Of a stretch of 64,000 nucleotides of DNA, positions 34,985 through 46,400 are shown in pieces (position 1 is the stretch's first letter; the number at the start of each line of letters is the position of its first letter). Location: the NCBI GenBank assembly GCA_014871385.1, contig CM026425.1, positions 14,265,668 through 14,329,667 of the forward strand, read 5' to 3'. The notes under the pieces were generated by a model. That model made no database searches and had not been told where the DNA came from. It saw only the letters and a list, made by a program, of their open reading frames with translations. The DNA is from Ceratodon purpureus. Its lineage: Eukaryota; Streptophyta; Bryopsida; Pseudoditrichales; Ditrichaceae. Made by a program: the position numbers and the translations under genes.

Positions 34985-36004
34985 GCATACCAAATTATAG
35001 CAAAGTTCAACTCCCTTTACTCATAAATTTTGTTGTTGATGACATTGTCGAGACTTTCAAGGTATTGATTATTAATCGAGATTGGAAAATTTGTGTGGAT
35101 ATATATGATTCCGTTACGAAGGAGTGGAAGACGTCAAGAAAACTTGAAATGAACAATACAAGGATTTATAAATATATCATACAAAGTATTGTATTCCAAA
35201 ATCTTCTATATATTCTATGTCATCCCTACGATGTAAACACTGGTTTAAATGGTAACCATGAATTATGGAGGTACAACTATGTTGCAGATATTTGGGAAAG
35301 TTTGCATTTTATGGAGGGTTGCTTTGTCGAACGTGGTTACTCAAAGTATGGATTGAATGAACAATTCATTGTAAGCGGCGAGCGTTTTTTTGTTACATAT
35401 TGGCTTGGATTACAAAGTACAGAACTATTTGTAGCGCATGAAATTGATGTCCAAAGTAGGTCTACGAAGGTATTGTTGACATGGAAACACCATATTCGTT
35501 ATATTGAGACTTTTCATAGTCTCAATTTAATGCTTGACTATAGCTTTTTCATTGATTTCTTGATTTATTCTATATTTGTCAAAAACTTTTTGACTATATA
35601 TGGAAAGATTATCCTCGAGTCGAGGATAATCTATAATTAGAAAGTCAAAAAAAAAGTTCAAATTGTCTAAAAACAATTGCTGAAATTGTAGGCAAAAAGT
35701 CTCAAAGTTCTGAAATTGTCTCAAAATAACGAATATGGTCATTGGACAGAAATGTACATTATATCGATTTTTGATATTATAGATGAAAATCAAAGTTATT
35801 TGCCTGACATATATGTTATCGGTTTTAATCGGAGTCCTCATGCTTTTGTCCAATTTATCGAGAAATATTGTTATTTTTGATGTAGAAACAAAAGAGACAA
35901 ATTTTGAGTGGCCTCAACTTCCTTTGAGAAAATTAAGGGTGGAAGAGGAGTATTCATTGATGGGGAAGCAAATGGACTTCCTTCTTCTTAGTACATTGAA
36001 GTAG
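34985..36004 (+). pseudogene. F-box/kelch-type protein remnant
   Basis: The main open part (35065-35640, and in the same frame slightly upstream) reads 'WKICVDIYDSVTKEWKTSRK', 'NHELWRYNYVADIWESLHFM', 'FIVSGERFFVTYWLGLQSTE' and 'EIDVQSRSTKVLLTW'. This is the kelch-like second half of plant F-box proteins, in which the 'V.IYDS.T..W' and 'L....RLFV..WL' blades are typical. A stop ends it; a later piece (35783-36004) with 'IVIFDVETKETNFEWPQLP' lies in another frame and looks like the last blade. No F-box is recognisable. It is therefore a broken member of a large ubiquitin-ligase adaptor family. Confidence 0.6.
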
Positions 36005-37581
36005 CCGCTGTATATTTCTAGATCTAGATGTAAGGGAGGGTGTGGGTTTTAGTTAGCATTTGAGGGAGAAGCTTAATGTCTCTCAATCAAACAATTTGAC
36101 ATTGGTACTTATTTCCAAGCTCAATATAAACCTTTTTGCTTGACAAATGTGGATGATGTACTAATATGGGATCTATAGTTGTAAACCAGAAGTATTTGAA
36201 TGTTAATTTGAAATTTGATAAGTATAGCAAAGTATATATGGTTTTTCTTGTATTGATTACAATGGATTTTTTATATTTGGTTCTACGCAAGAAGAAGAAA
36301 TGGAGTGTATATTTTATAATTTAGACAAATTAAAAAGAATTTACATTTACACTAAGCCAACAATTCCTCTTAAAGAAAGAAATTTGTTTTTGTTAATTAA
36401 TTTTCTTTTAAAACCCCTTGAGTCTATTTTCAAGGTCCAATACCTCCCCTTTAAAACCATGCCATCTATGTACCTCATCAATACACAATTCTAGAAGTCA
36501 CACTACTCTCTTGGTGCAAGACTCAAGTATAAATTCCTTCAATTCAACTTTTCAACCATTGACCAAGAAAAGCTTCCAAATTCACAGCATTTCCAGACCT
36601 ACAACATATTTGCTCCAAAGCCATGGCCCCTCCAAAAAACAATGAACTAGGAGAACCACGAATAGAACCAACAACTAATAACAAATTGGTCAATTAATTT
36701 CACAAAAAACCGGTTGATATTCAATGAAAATCATGTTTATTAGATTATGGTAGAACGGTAGAGTCATCTTTGTGATCAAAATTGTCAGAGCATAAAGTCT
36801 AACACTACCATTCTATTCCAAATGCATTCATTTCAGCTGTCACTTAGACATCAAAGAAACAAGCCCTCGGACCTTCATATCTAGGAATTAAGTGAAGCAC
36901 CTCTAAATAAAAAGAATGTGGAGATTTATTTGTTGAGGACTTAGATTTTCACATCCAAAACAATCACAGGCCTACACAATCTAAATGAAAATCATCGATG
37001 GAATGTTGGATATTGGGTATAGTGAACTTGGCATTTCTCAAAAATCGCCACTGCACCTACAACCGTCACTGAACCCACAATCAACTTTGGGAGCTTGCTG
37101 AAGGTGTAATCTCTCTAGAGTAAAATCTAGACCCCATAACTTGCCGTGATTTTTCCCCTCTGCAAAGTCTAGAAGGTGTTTTCCACTTCTCTACATATTC
37201 TCCAATAATCCGTTGGCACATGGAAAACGATGTCAGTTTCGATGCAACACAAATTACATTGGCAATGCATTCCTTGGAGTGAACTTCAATCTTTTATTGC
37301 TCAATGAGCAGCCGCATGCTTGCTCATTTTCTGTCTTCTTTTGTAACTGTTTGTATAACCATTATGTTAATTGATATAATATCCTCTATGCTAGAATTTC
37401 TTCTCGTTATGCAGTATGATTAATACTGTGTCTGTTTGCTTGAACATGCATACTTTTACATCAGCTTCAGATAAATTTAAGATACTTGGGAAGTTAATTG
37501 GTTACCAAAGCGAGAGTTTTTGCACAACTTGCTGTTAAGAATCTAGAGACACAGAAGTGTAGGTACGTTTTCCTTTTTGAG
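36005..37581. other. Gene-free stretch
   Basis: AT-rich sequence with short open stretches only; no domain, RNA gene or ordered repeat was seen. Confidence 0.45.
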
Positions 37582-37585
37582 TTAA

Positions 37586-38514
37586 CCCCTAAAGGTTCTG
37601 GAAATCCAAAACGGCTCTCGGCTGTTTCGGGCAGCCTAGATGAAGGGGTTAAAAGTAATATTCTTGCCTAAGAATTTTACTGGATGCTCATTATACAGCA
37701 AAGTGTATGTGGTAAAAATTTCGACGCCAAATTTCACTTTTAGAACCTTCATCTAGGAATTTTAGGTTTCAAGTCCAAAACGGGCAGTTTAAAATTAGGT
37801 TTTTTTAGATTTTTTTTTTGGGAAATGTGTTCATAACCAATTCACTACTCAAAATCCAAAGTGGCCTATGTCAAAAAGCTTACCAATTTTAGAAGGGCAG
37901 CCTCCAAAAATCACAGAAACAACCTTCTCAGTTTTTGGTAATTTTACAATTTTTTCTTTCAAAATTTGTCAAAATTTGAGATTTAGGAATTTTTCAAATT
38001 TTTTTTTTCCAATAATTCAAAAAATCATGGACATAACTTTTAACCGTTCCCTTTTTTAAAAAACCAAAAGCATTTCACGTCATTTAGGTATTACCATATT
38101 GTGGTTTTTGCACCTTCTTGTGGAAATTAATTTGCATGAAGGCCAAAAAACTGTAATGAGACTCTAAAAATTTTCATGGAGGTGCTCAACTTAGTTACCT
38201 ACATGGAAAAAAATATGAGCAAAATGTTTGAGGTAACAATAATCAAGTCTCCCTTGGCACCATTTAGAGTATGCCTTTCCCTCAAAGCCAAAAAAAAACA
38301 AACAGTAAACTTTGAACGTTATAATCTCACAAATGGTAAAGATCCAACCGTTGAAATTTAACATGGTATTAGTGCAGGTAGTTAGGTTTAAGATCTTACG
38401 GTTGGATGTATCAAAAAATTAAAAAATTAAGAATCATACTTCTAGTTCTACAAGGTCGTCAAAAATCACAGTTTTTGGTTTTGGAGGTCCAAAAACGGCT
38501 TGAACCTTTAGGGG
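37586..38514. mobile_element. Non-autonomous piggyBac-like element (MITE) with TTAA flanks
   Basis: The ends are a perfect 13-bp inverted repeat, CCCCTAAAGGTTC (37586-37598) and its complement (38502-38514). TTAA stands directly outside each (37582-37585 and 38515-38518). The 929-bp interior has no transposase. TTAA duplication and C-rich ends are diagnostic of the piggyBac superfamily. The terminal sequence resembles (CCYCYAAA) but does not equal that of the full-length element at 15393-22034, so another autonomous family probably mobilised it. Confidence 0.8.
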
Positions 38515-38515
38515 T

Positions 38516-38802
38516 TAAGGTACAAACACCTATAACCGACAACTTAACGCATTTCAGCATTTCAAAGCTTGGGTTATCGATAAGGAGATAATTTTGGTTC
38601 GTAGGAAAATAAGGTTCATGAAGAATGACATTTTTTCATGAATTATCTTCCAATATTGAAATTTATACAATTTTTCAAAGTGAAAAGTACTTCCGAACCG
38701 AGAACCAATATATACAAATGAGGTACATCTGTACTTTCATAATCTAGGAACTAGAATATATCGGTTATTGGTCATTTGTCGGCTATGGGTGTCTCAACCT
38801 TA
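38516..38802. mobile_element. MITE E, second copy of the MITE C family
   Basis: The ends start TAAGGTACAAACACC and finish with a matching inverted arm (about 18 of 23). The interior aligns along its length with MITE C, including 'aggttcatgaagaatga'. Its left end overlaps the right TTAA of the piggyBac-like MITE, so one of the two inserted at the edge of the other. Confidence 0.75.
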
Positions 38803-40465
38803 GTCATTGATCACTTATTGGAGGACCTCGGATGATTTTTCTCTCCCCTCATTTTATTGATATGCATGGAGCATCATCTTGTACTGTATAATAAATATCA
38901 AGTTTTCATATACTGGATATTATGAGTCTCCGAATGTGGTTCAGAACTCCAGCCGACACATGAATTGGAATGGAGGTTATCAGATGTCGGTACTTGGAGA
39001 CAAGCTTCAGCAAATTAAATCAACAAGAGAAGGGTAGGGATACTTCAACTGATTACTGCATATTAAGCTCAGTCACTGTGAGACTAGCATTTGGATTATG
39101 AGACTAGCATTTGGATTATGAGACTAGCATTTGGATTATGAGACTAGCATTTGGATTATGAGACTAGCATTTGGATTATGAGACTAGCATTTGGATTATG
39201 AGACTAGCATTTGGAATACACTGATCTGAAAGTGTGCACAGAACACTGCAGCCAGGAGTGCGGCGATGGACAAGCTAGGACACGGTCCGGGATACAGTGC
39301 GGTGAAGGAATTGAAGGGAAGAGAACAATTTGGGAAGCGTATCAACCTCCCTGAAGAATGATAGGCGGCGCCAGAAACGCCGAAGGTGCCTTTACCATAT
39401 TCATGAATGCCCTGCTACTGGTTTTACGTGAAGACGGTGCATTGCAATTTGCACTGTGACCATTCTGACTCCGGAACTCCTGATATTTCATTAATGCTTC
39501 TGCAGCACTGAGCTAGCGGCTTCATGTAGAACTGTACGAAAAGATGATGAAATTCAAGTAAGAGTAAACAATTGAGGTACTACCACATGAACGACGCGGC
39601 CATGACATTGCAGCTCAGTAGTACCTCCGGAGGTCTAGTGGTAGTCTGACTGCAAGGTGTTGAGACGGAGGGCTGGGTCTAAAACTTAAAGCAGCTCTGA
39701 TTCTCGGCTACCACTTTTGGAGGACAGGACGGCCTTGCCAATCAAAGAAATGCACTGTTCACTTGGTAGCACAGCGGCAATGCTAGGTTCCGGTCAGTGG
39801 ATTTTTTATGTACGTTATGAATAAAGAAATGTTTACAGTCTAAATTCTTCATGTGATTTTTTTTTATAAATAATGTAGTGCTGACCTGTAGGCGGTAGAG
39901 ATGATTCCAAGATTTAACAGAGACTGTCGGAAATTGAAGTTGGTAATTCACGCAAGCTCATCTGGTTTGTGGTGGCGAAGTCTTTTGCTCTCGGATGCTG
40001 ACCCACTCTCTTATAAGTTTATTGAAATTTGATGCTCGTTTGCACTCCTTGTGAGCTCGGTTGTGAAGCATTGCGCTTTGCACTGAGTTAGACTTTAATG
40101 CTCAGTGGCCGTGATGCAGATCTGTGGTCTTCCAAGTTTCGCTCTGTTACGATCACTTACGAGTCGGGCATAAGAAGGCTTCATTAGAAGGAGTTACTAA
40201 GTGTTGCATCGACGCGCTCCTCACAAGCCTTGTTGAAGTATGTCACTTCCACAGGGAGGTAAATGCTAATTTGCACACTTCAAGTTTTTCGATTCTGCTT
40301 TGCTTTGAGCTGCTTGTGATCTAGTGGGCATTCAAATTGAAATGGTGCCGAGTGAGTGATGGCCAACTCTTGTTTGCAGGCAGGCGCTGTTAGATACCAG
40401 CAGTTGAGCGCTGGATATTTCCTGATATCGCTTTGGAGGGGTAAGGTGTGAGCGGTGCAGTGCGT
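38803..40465. other. Spacer and leader of the kinase gene
   Basis: Apart from the minisatellite, no gene is seen. 'cttgtttgcag' ending at about 40380 is a good acceptor, so the kinase mRNA may have a spliced 5' UTR. Confidence 0.4.
39081..39215 (+). repeat. Seven-copy 20-bp minisatellite
   Basis: The unit 'agactagcatttggattatg' is repeated seven times head to tail with no change except the truncated last copy. Such perfect identity points to very recent expansion and a likely length polymorphism. Confidence 0.95.
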
Positions 40466-42223
40466 ATGCGTACTGCAAGTAAAATTTCAAACATGCGGAA
40501 TCTCTGGCGACACTCCTCAGCAGTTGGAGTAGACAAGTTGCTGAATCTCTGTGACGATAATGTGGATTCTATGAAGGGTCTTGTGATGGGTGGAGATTTG
40601 CTTAACCAGAAACAATGCCACGATCTGTGGACCAAGCTTTCCCAAACTACTCTCAACATTCGGCAGCTTGTGGTGGACTCCGGATCAGCGCCATCCGATG
40701 CCATCTTCCGACCTGCCCTGGAGATCTTGTACCGATATTTGGAGAAGGCGAAGTTGCTCATACAAAGGTGTGGGAAGAAGAGTACCGCTTCTGGCATTGG
40801 TTCAAAGCAGCAGTGTTTCAAGCGTTGGTGGAAGGCAGCAGTGTTTCAGATGCAGAACGAGAATGCTTTTCGAGAGATTTTGCTGGAGGTGGGTTTGAGT
40901 TACAATGCGATTTATGAGCTTGCCAAGAGCACGAATGGAGAATGGAAAGATCCTCCACAGGACCTTCGGCACCTTTCTGTGTTCGAGCCTGCATCGCACA
41001 GTGATGTTTCTGAAGATAAGTGGGACCTTCAGAAGAGGCTTGAGGAACTAGCAAATGATCATGCTGTCAAACTGGCGGATTATGTGGTACCAGGGAAGAA
41101 AGCTCGAAGGCAGAGTTTGGCAAAATACTTGCTGGTGAAGATGGACTGCGCAACTCAAGGATTTCTTGGAGGCGGGTGCAGTGCAATCTTGTGGGCAAAG
41201 AGTAGTGAACCATTTGGGACATGGCCCTTGAGAGGGAAACTTTCAGAACACGGCTTGCTTGGAGGTGGAAATGGAACTAGTGTGTACAGCACAAAATGGA
41301 TGGGCATTCCCTGCGCAAAGAAGGTGTTTCATCATGTAGAACTTGAGAGTATACTGTTAAAAGAAGCGGGCATACTGGCACATTTGAAGCACCCCAATAT
41401 TGTCAGTTTTTTCTGCTTCGGCAATGGGCCGGAAAGAGGGGATTGTTTCATTGCAATGGAGCTTATGGAGATGGACCTTGCTCAATTGATTAAGAAGCAG
41501 AAGCAGAACGGTGTGAATTTTTCACTCCCGGTTGTAGTTGACATAATGGTTCAAATAGCACGCGGGATGTGCTACCTGCATGACCAAGGTGTTGCAAATC
41601 GTGATCTTAAGCCGCTGAATGTGCTTGTGAACAAGATGACGTCTCCTCAATACCTTGAAGACTGTTTTTGCATCAAGCTGGTTGATTTTGGGATGTCGAA
41701 GATAAAAGTTGAAGCTAACAAAGCTAACACTATATCGTTTAGTGGTGTGGGCACCACAGTGTATAGAGCTCCAGAGGTCCATCCGAAGGGATACGATGAA
41801 GATGGCAAAGGCAGAGCAATCTGGTTCAAGGCGGATGTCTACAGTTTTGCTATGACTTGTGCACATCTCTTGTCTTTACAGACACCTTTTGAAGGCATCG
41901 ACCGGTTAAATTTGTATGACAATTTAATTGCTGGAGGGAGGCCAGATCTTCCTGGATGTCCAATAGAGTTGGTTGAGCTTTTAGAGAATTGTTGGGACAC
42001 TGATCCTCGCAGAAGACCATCTTTTCTGGAGATTTCCATAAGGCTCGAAAAATTTAGACACCAGATTTTGAGAGGAATACCTGCGCCTGCCAATCTTGGT
42101 ACAGGTTTCGAATACATCGAGAGGAAGCTGAAGGAACAGTCTATTGTGCAACGTCCGCCTAAGGATAGCATTGCCGAAGGTGACGAACAGGTAATTAATT
42201 TGAAACTTGCTTGTCGTTTCTAA
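40466..42223 (+). CDS. Protein kinase with N-terminal helical domain (plant MLKL/DUF1221-like layout)
   Basis: The first ATG of the frame (40466) opens 585 codons. Residues about 1-215 are helical without membrane segments ('LCDDNVDSMKGLVMGGDLLN', 'LWTKLSQTTLNIRQLVVDSG'), like the four-helix region before the kinase in plant MLKL/DUF1221 proteins. The kinase domain (about 255-535) has a glycine loop 'LGGGNGTSVYSTKW', the ATP lysine in 'CAKKVF', 'NRDLKPLNVLV' in place of HRDLKP.N, 'VDFGMSK', 'VYRAPEV' and 'ADVYSFAMTCAHLL'. Lysine, catalytic aspartate and DFG are present, so it is probably catalytically able, with histidine replaced by asparagine in the HRD motif. Likely role: signalling or immune-type cell death, by analogy only. 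A donor (CAG|GTAATT, after 42190) and an acceptor before 42398 could add a second exon to 42952 in frame, replacing the last ten codons. Confidence 0.85.
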   Translation: MRTASKISNMRNLWRHSSAVGVDKLLNLCDDNVDSMKGLVMGGDLLNQKQCHDLWTKLSQTTLNIRQLVVDSGSAPSDAIFRPALEILYRYLEKAKLLIQRCGKKSTASGIGSKQQCFKRWWKAAVFQMQNENAFREILLEVGLSYNAIYELAKSTNGEWKDPPQDLRHLSVFEPASHSDVSEDKWDLQKRLEELANDHAVKLADYVVPGKKARRQSLAKYLLVKMDCATQGFLGGGCSAILWAKSSEPFGTWPLRGKLSEHGLLGGGNGTSVYSTKWMGIPCAKKVFHHVELESILLKEAGILAHLKHPNIVSFFCFGNGPERGDCFIAMELMEMDLAQLIKKQKQNGVNFSLPVVVDIMVQIARGMCYLHDQGVANRDLKPLNVLVNKMTSPQYLEDCFCIKLVDFGMSKIKVEANKANTISFSGVGTTVYRAPEVHPKGYDEDGKGRAIWFKADVYSFAMTCAHLLSLQTPFEGIDRLNLYDNLIAGGRPDLPGCPIELVELLENCWDTDPRRRPSFLEISIRLEKFRHQILRGIPAPANLGTGFEYIERKLKEQSIVQRPPKDSIAEGDEQVINLKLACRF

Positions 42224-42397
42224 ATTTCTTTTGTGTCCAGTTCGGTACGCTCGTCGACTTGAGCTGTCAGTAAATTTTTAGCAACTGCTCCTCAACAAAT
42301 TGACAACGTTTTTAACCGGATCACGTATGTTTCTAAGCCTTTTCCTTCCAGCCGATCGACATCTTAACATATTGTGCTTCGTGGGTATGGCAATCAG

Positions 42398-42952
42398 GAT
42401 GAGACATTCGATTCGGAAGAAAACAAGAAATATGGCATGGTGAATGATGGAACTGAAGATGTTTATCTCGGTGAATCTAGACAATTGAACGCGCAGCGAG
42501 ATTGTCCACACGCATTGTGCACCAAGTATTCCAAGCAAACGAAGCATCCAGGATATCCACACCATCTCACCTTGCTGCAGTCTCCGCCTGGAAAGGGGAT
42601 GTTCGGCGCATCATTCTATGGCAATTCGAAAAGATACGACCTGCGCTCTTGTACACAGAAGTGCTGTGCGTTTGCGAGCTGGGGCATACGACCAGCCACA
42701 ACGTCGGGACCTGGTCACTTCATCCCTGGCGCACCGTCTCCTGCCTTGCATCGTAGCTGGGTCGTCACCAGTCCTTTACAGCACCGTGAGAAGGCTAGGC
42801 TCGCGCTCTTCTTCCCACACCGCGCTTCTCCAGCATCCTCATTTCGAGTCCACAGTTGTGTGATACGACCCCGCAGTACATCATACCTCGGCAGTTCGGA
42901 CCCCGCCTCGGTGCTTTCTGTGCGTGAGAAAACAGTAGAATCCCAGTTGTAA
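42398..42952 (+). CDS. Possible 3' exon of the kinase gene
   Basis: An acceptor 'tggcaatcag' precedes a 185-codon open stretch in phase with a kinase donor after 42190; the joined protein would have about 759 residues. It begins with acidic 'DETFDSEENKKYGM' and continues without a recognisable domain (Ser/Pro/Arg-rich). No conserved motif supports it, so it may be 3' UTR instead. Confidence 0.35.
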   Translation, partial: DETFDSEENKKYGMVNDGTEDVYLGESRQLNAQRDCPHALCTKYSKQTKHPGYPHHLTLLQSPPGKGMFGASFYGNSKRYDLRSCTQKCCAFASWGIRPATTSGPGHFIPGAPSPALHRSWVVTSPLQHREKARLALFFPHRASPASSFRVHSCVIRPRSTSYLGSSDPASVLSVREKTVESQL

Positions 42953-43490
42953 CCGATCCCAAGGTTTTCTCCTTTCAAGAGATTGATATCAATTTGAAAC
43001 AGGTTTGAGAACTAGGTTTCGAATTATAGCTTATGAAACTATTCGTTGACACATCTGTGAATGTTCAGCTCAAGATCTCATACACCGTCGACCTGCTCTA
43101 CAACCGTAAATGTTTCTTCCACATTTTCCTCATAGCCCTCACAATTCAATCAGGCTCAGAAAGTGCCAAAAGGCACTAGCTCTGAATAATAGATTGTGCA
43201 CCGTATCTGTGGTAACTCATACGAAGGTAAACTTGCATAGATATGAAAACTCCACAACGTTATAGGGGAATCAGTGTATACGACTTCTTATCACTCAAAT
43301 GCTACTGTTAACTTGTGGGTGTCAGATGGTGGTACATTCTCGCAGAAGAACAGGAATGGAAAAATTCTTTGTAACTATTGTCTTTGCTGTGAGGTGATGT
43401 GTCGTCTTCTACAAGATAAAAATCAAATAAAACGGTAAACATCAAGATTGTTAAAGAATCAACGCTCATCCGCGTCTTCTACATCTGCAG
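42953..43490. other. Convergent 3' region of the kinase and DRC7 genes
   Basis: Short spacer expected to hold the 3' UTRs of the plus-strand kinase and the minus-strand DRC7 gene; nothing else is seen. Confidence 0.5.
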
Positions 43491-46400
43491 TCATTCCTTT
43501 GTCGTATATAGTTCATGAAGCCGAGGGTCAGCTCGAAGCTTTTCATTCATCTCAGCATACCTGATCAAAGAACGTCGAGAATATGAATAAGAGAGATATT
43601 TATAAACGATTCTGGAGTGGGTGTGGAATAGCTTGAGAGCATATTGAATTTCAACATGTTAAAAAATAAAACCATCTTACCTTTTCAGGGACTGCTCTTC
43701 ATGGTATGCATGTCGCTCCTCTAAAATGCGAATGCGGAATACAGCTTGTTCAGTAGCCTTCTCATACTCTTCTTCCTCGGCAACAGTCATGCCCTCACGA
43801 TCTCGTTCAAAGTTTGCTCGATTCCTTGCAAGCGTTGATGTTTCCTCTTCATATCGTGCCTGTCAACACCGTAGTCATGTTGAGTAAAAAACGGGTACAA
43901 GCCAATAGAGTTACATTGGAATAAATAACAAAACTGTGGAGTCTATTGAAATCATAATTTTGAATGGAAAGCAACGACACATGACTAGTTGTACAATTGG
44001 TGATGGAAGTGTATCACACGACTTAGTGTTGGATATGAGTAAATTTTCTACTTCCACAGCTAGACAATGGTAGAAGGCCATGCTCATTATTGCTTACTTG
44101 GATAATAGCGGCGCGTCCCACGAGCTTTTCTTTCAAAGCTTGCATACAATTCTCTCGAACAACTATCATTTGTGGGCGGGTAAGATGTTGTCTTGGTTTG
44201 ACACCAGGAGGGAAATACGGCGATAGATAATCTGTTTCAACCTGTCATGAGAGGAACACAATACTCAGAGATCACTTCCTCAGGTGAAAACCCAAGGTTG
44301 CAAATCATGAATTTATAGTTGGTACAGATTTAAATACGTTCCAGTGCATGTTTGTAAGGCCGCTCCTCCAAAATTATCGTATTCATAAATCATGATATTT
44401 GGTTTAGAAATTTGTCAGAAGAAACCAGAGTGTAGTCGTACTTTTGATACTTCCGGAGTTAGTGAGTCTTTCTTCACTTGGGCGATATCTGAGAATGGTG
44501 TCATAATCACAACACATTGTTCTTCACGGGCTCGGTGTCCAAGCAGCTCCACTACATCCTGTTCTGCGTCACGGACAGCTTGAACAGCCTCCTTCTCTGC
44601 TATTTGAAGATGATGGTATTCATCTATTTGTGCAAATCCTTCCATTTTGTCTTGGAACGGATCAACCTGCACGACAGCAAGAAATTCGTAGTCTTCGTTC
44701 AAAATATTACATACGTCTAGGTTGTAATTTTGGGTTCACTCTTTGATAATTACATTCCATTTGCAACTATAAAATAAGGTTTAAAATCAGTGCATGGATA
44801 TTCAACATACATGCATTGATGAATATTGACCATCTTTCTCATAAATTTTGGTATTGTTCGTGATGCGGCCGTTTACAAAATGATAATCAACTCTAATTTG
44901 CTGGATAGGAATCCTGAAGACTCTTTTAATTACATTGTCTGATGGCTTCACATCATCAACAAAACTATACCTGGCATCATGGAAGAAACCATCTGTTTGG
45001 GTTTTGTAAATGATTTAAGCACATACCCATTGATTACAAAAACCATTCTAAAACAAACATTCAACATGAAAGGCAAAGAGTAATGCTGATCTCATTGGGA
45101 TTATCAGAGAGGGTACTTTTGTGTAATTTTGGTGATCGCTAGCAGCTTATCTGAGACCGATCTTCTCCGAATATTTGACATCTGGTTGTTCTTCTTATCC
45201 TGAAGGCGACGAAGTCTTTCCGCAACTGAGGGTGTCGTCTTTCCTCGTTTCACCCTTCAATTCAAAAAGCAAATCATTTCTATGACTTGATTGGATCATC
45301 CAAGATGGCATAACTATTGCAACAGAGATAAAAGTTTAAAAACTTTTACCACCAAATAAATCTTCTAGCTATCTAGCTACAGTAGAGGGCAAGGACCCAA
45401 CAAATCATCACCTTCACGTCAAGCCTGCTTAAATGGAATTTCATATCAAGTAGCACCTGAGGTGTTTAACCTCGAACATGAAAGCCATAAAAAATAACAT
45501 CACAATTGGCAAGCACGTAGATAACCGGCATGTCTAGCTTAGATACAAATGTGAGATCGTGTCAAGGTTAGTACCGAATTTTGCCCTTGCTAGCCCTGCG
45601 CTTAGCGTTCCCTTGCATAGACTTACGGCCATGCAGACTGGATCTTTTGCTAACAACACTTCCATGACGAACACTGCCACCAACAGAGCTGCTGCCTTCT
45701 GTAGTCGCATCGATAGTGGACATATCAAAGCTTCGAGTAGAGCCTGGCGCATCTTCCACTTGGGGCGCCAAAGGTGGAGCATAGACAACACACCGGTAAA
45801 CCATGGAATCGTCTCTATATGCATACGTTTCCTTCACTTGCTTTCCAATGATCTGTTACGGTCATTTGTCAGAATTTTGAACATCAACTTCTCTTCCTAA
45901 ACATTGAAATCTATCATCCAAGAGACAATATTATAATTAAGTCAATTGATAAAAAACTGCAACACAAACCTCTTCTCGTGTTTGAAGCCCATCGATGCGT
46001 GCGCGGGGATAATACTCGAAAAACCTCCAAGTTCCTTCAACATTGGTTATCACTTTTATCCCTGAAGTTGTCCCTGCTCCAAAAGTCTCTTGTACCTGAA
46101 ACATAGAGATGATCAAATTGTCAAATGACAGGAGGGAGAATGGGTGACCAACATCTGCTTTTTATTAAGCAACTAGAGGTGTTTGAGATTCGGACTTAAT
46201 TGCTGGGGGACAAGTATCCATTTTCGTGCCCACAGATAATACCTTCATTTCCTTGAGATAATATACTCGTTTCTTCAGCATGTCTTTTCGTCGCTGATAG
46301 AAATCATGACATTCAATCAAATCTTTGTAGTTCTCATCGCTATAGTATACCAAACGCTCTATCAGGCCATCCCATCTCATGTAGTCTCCGTAGAAGGCAA

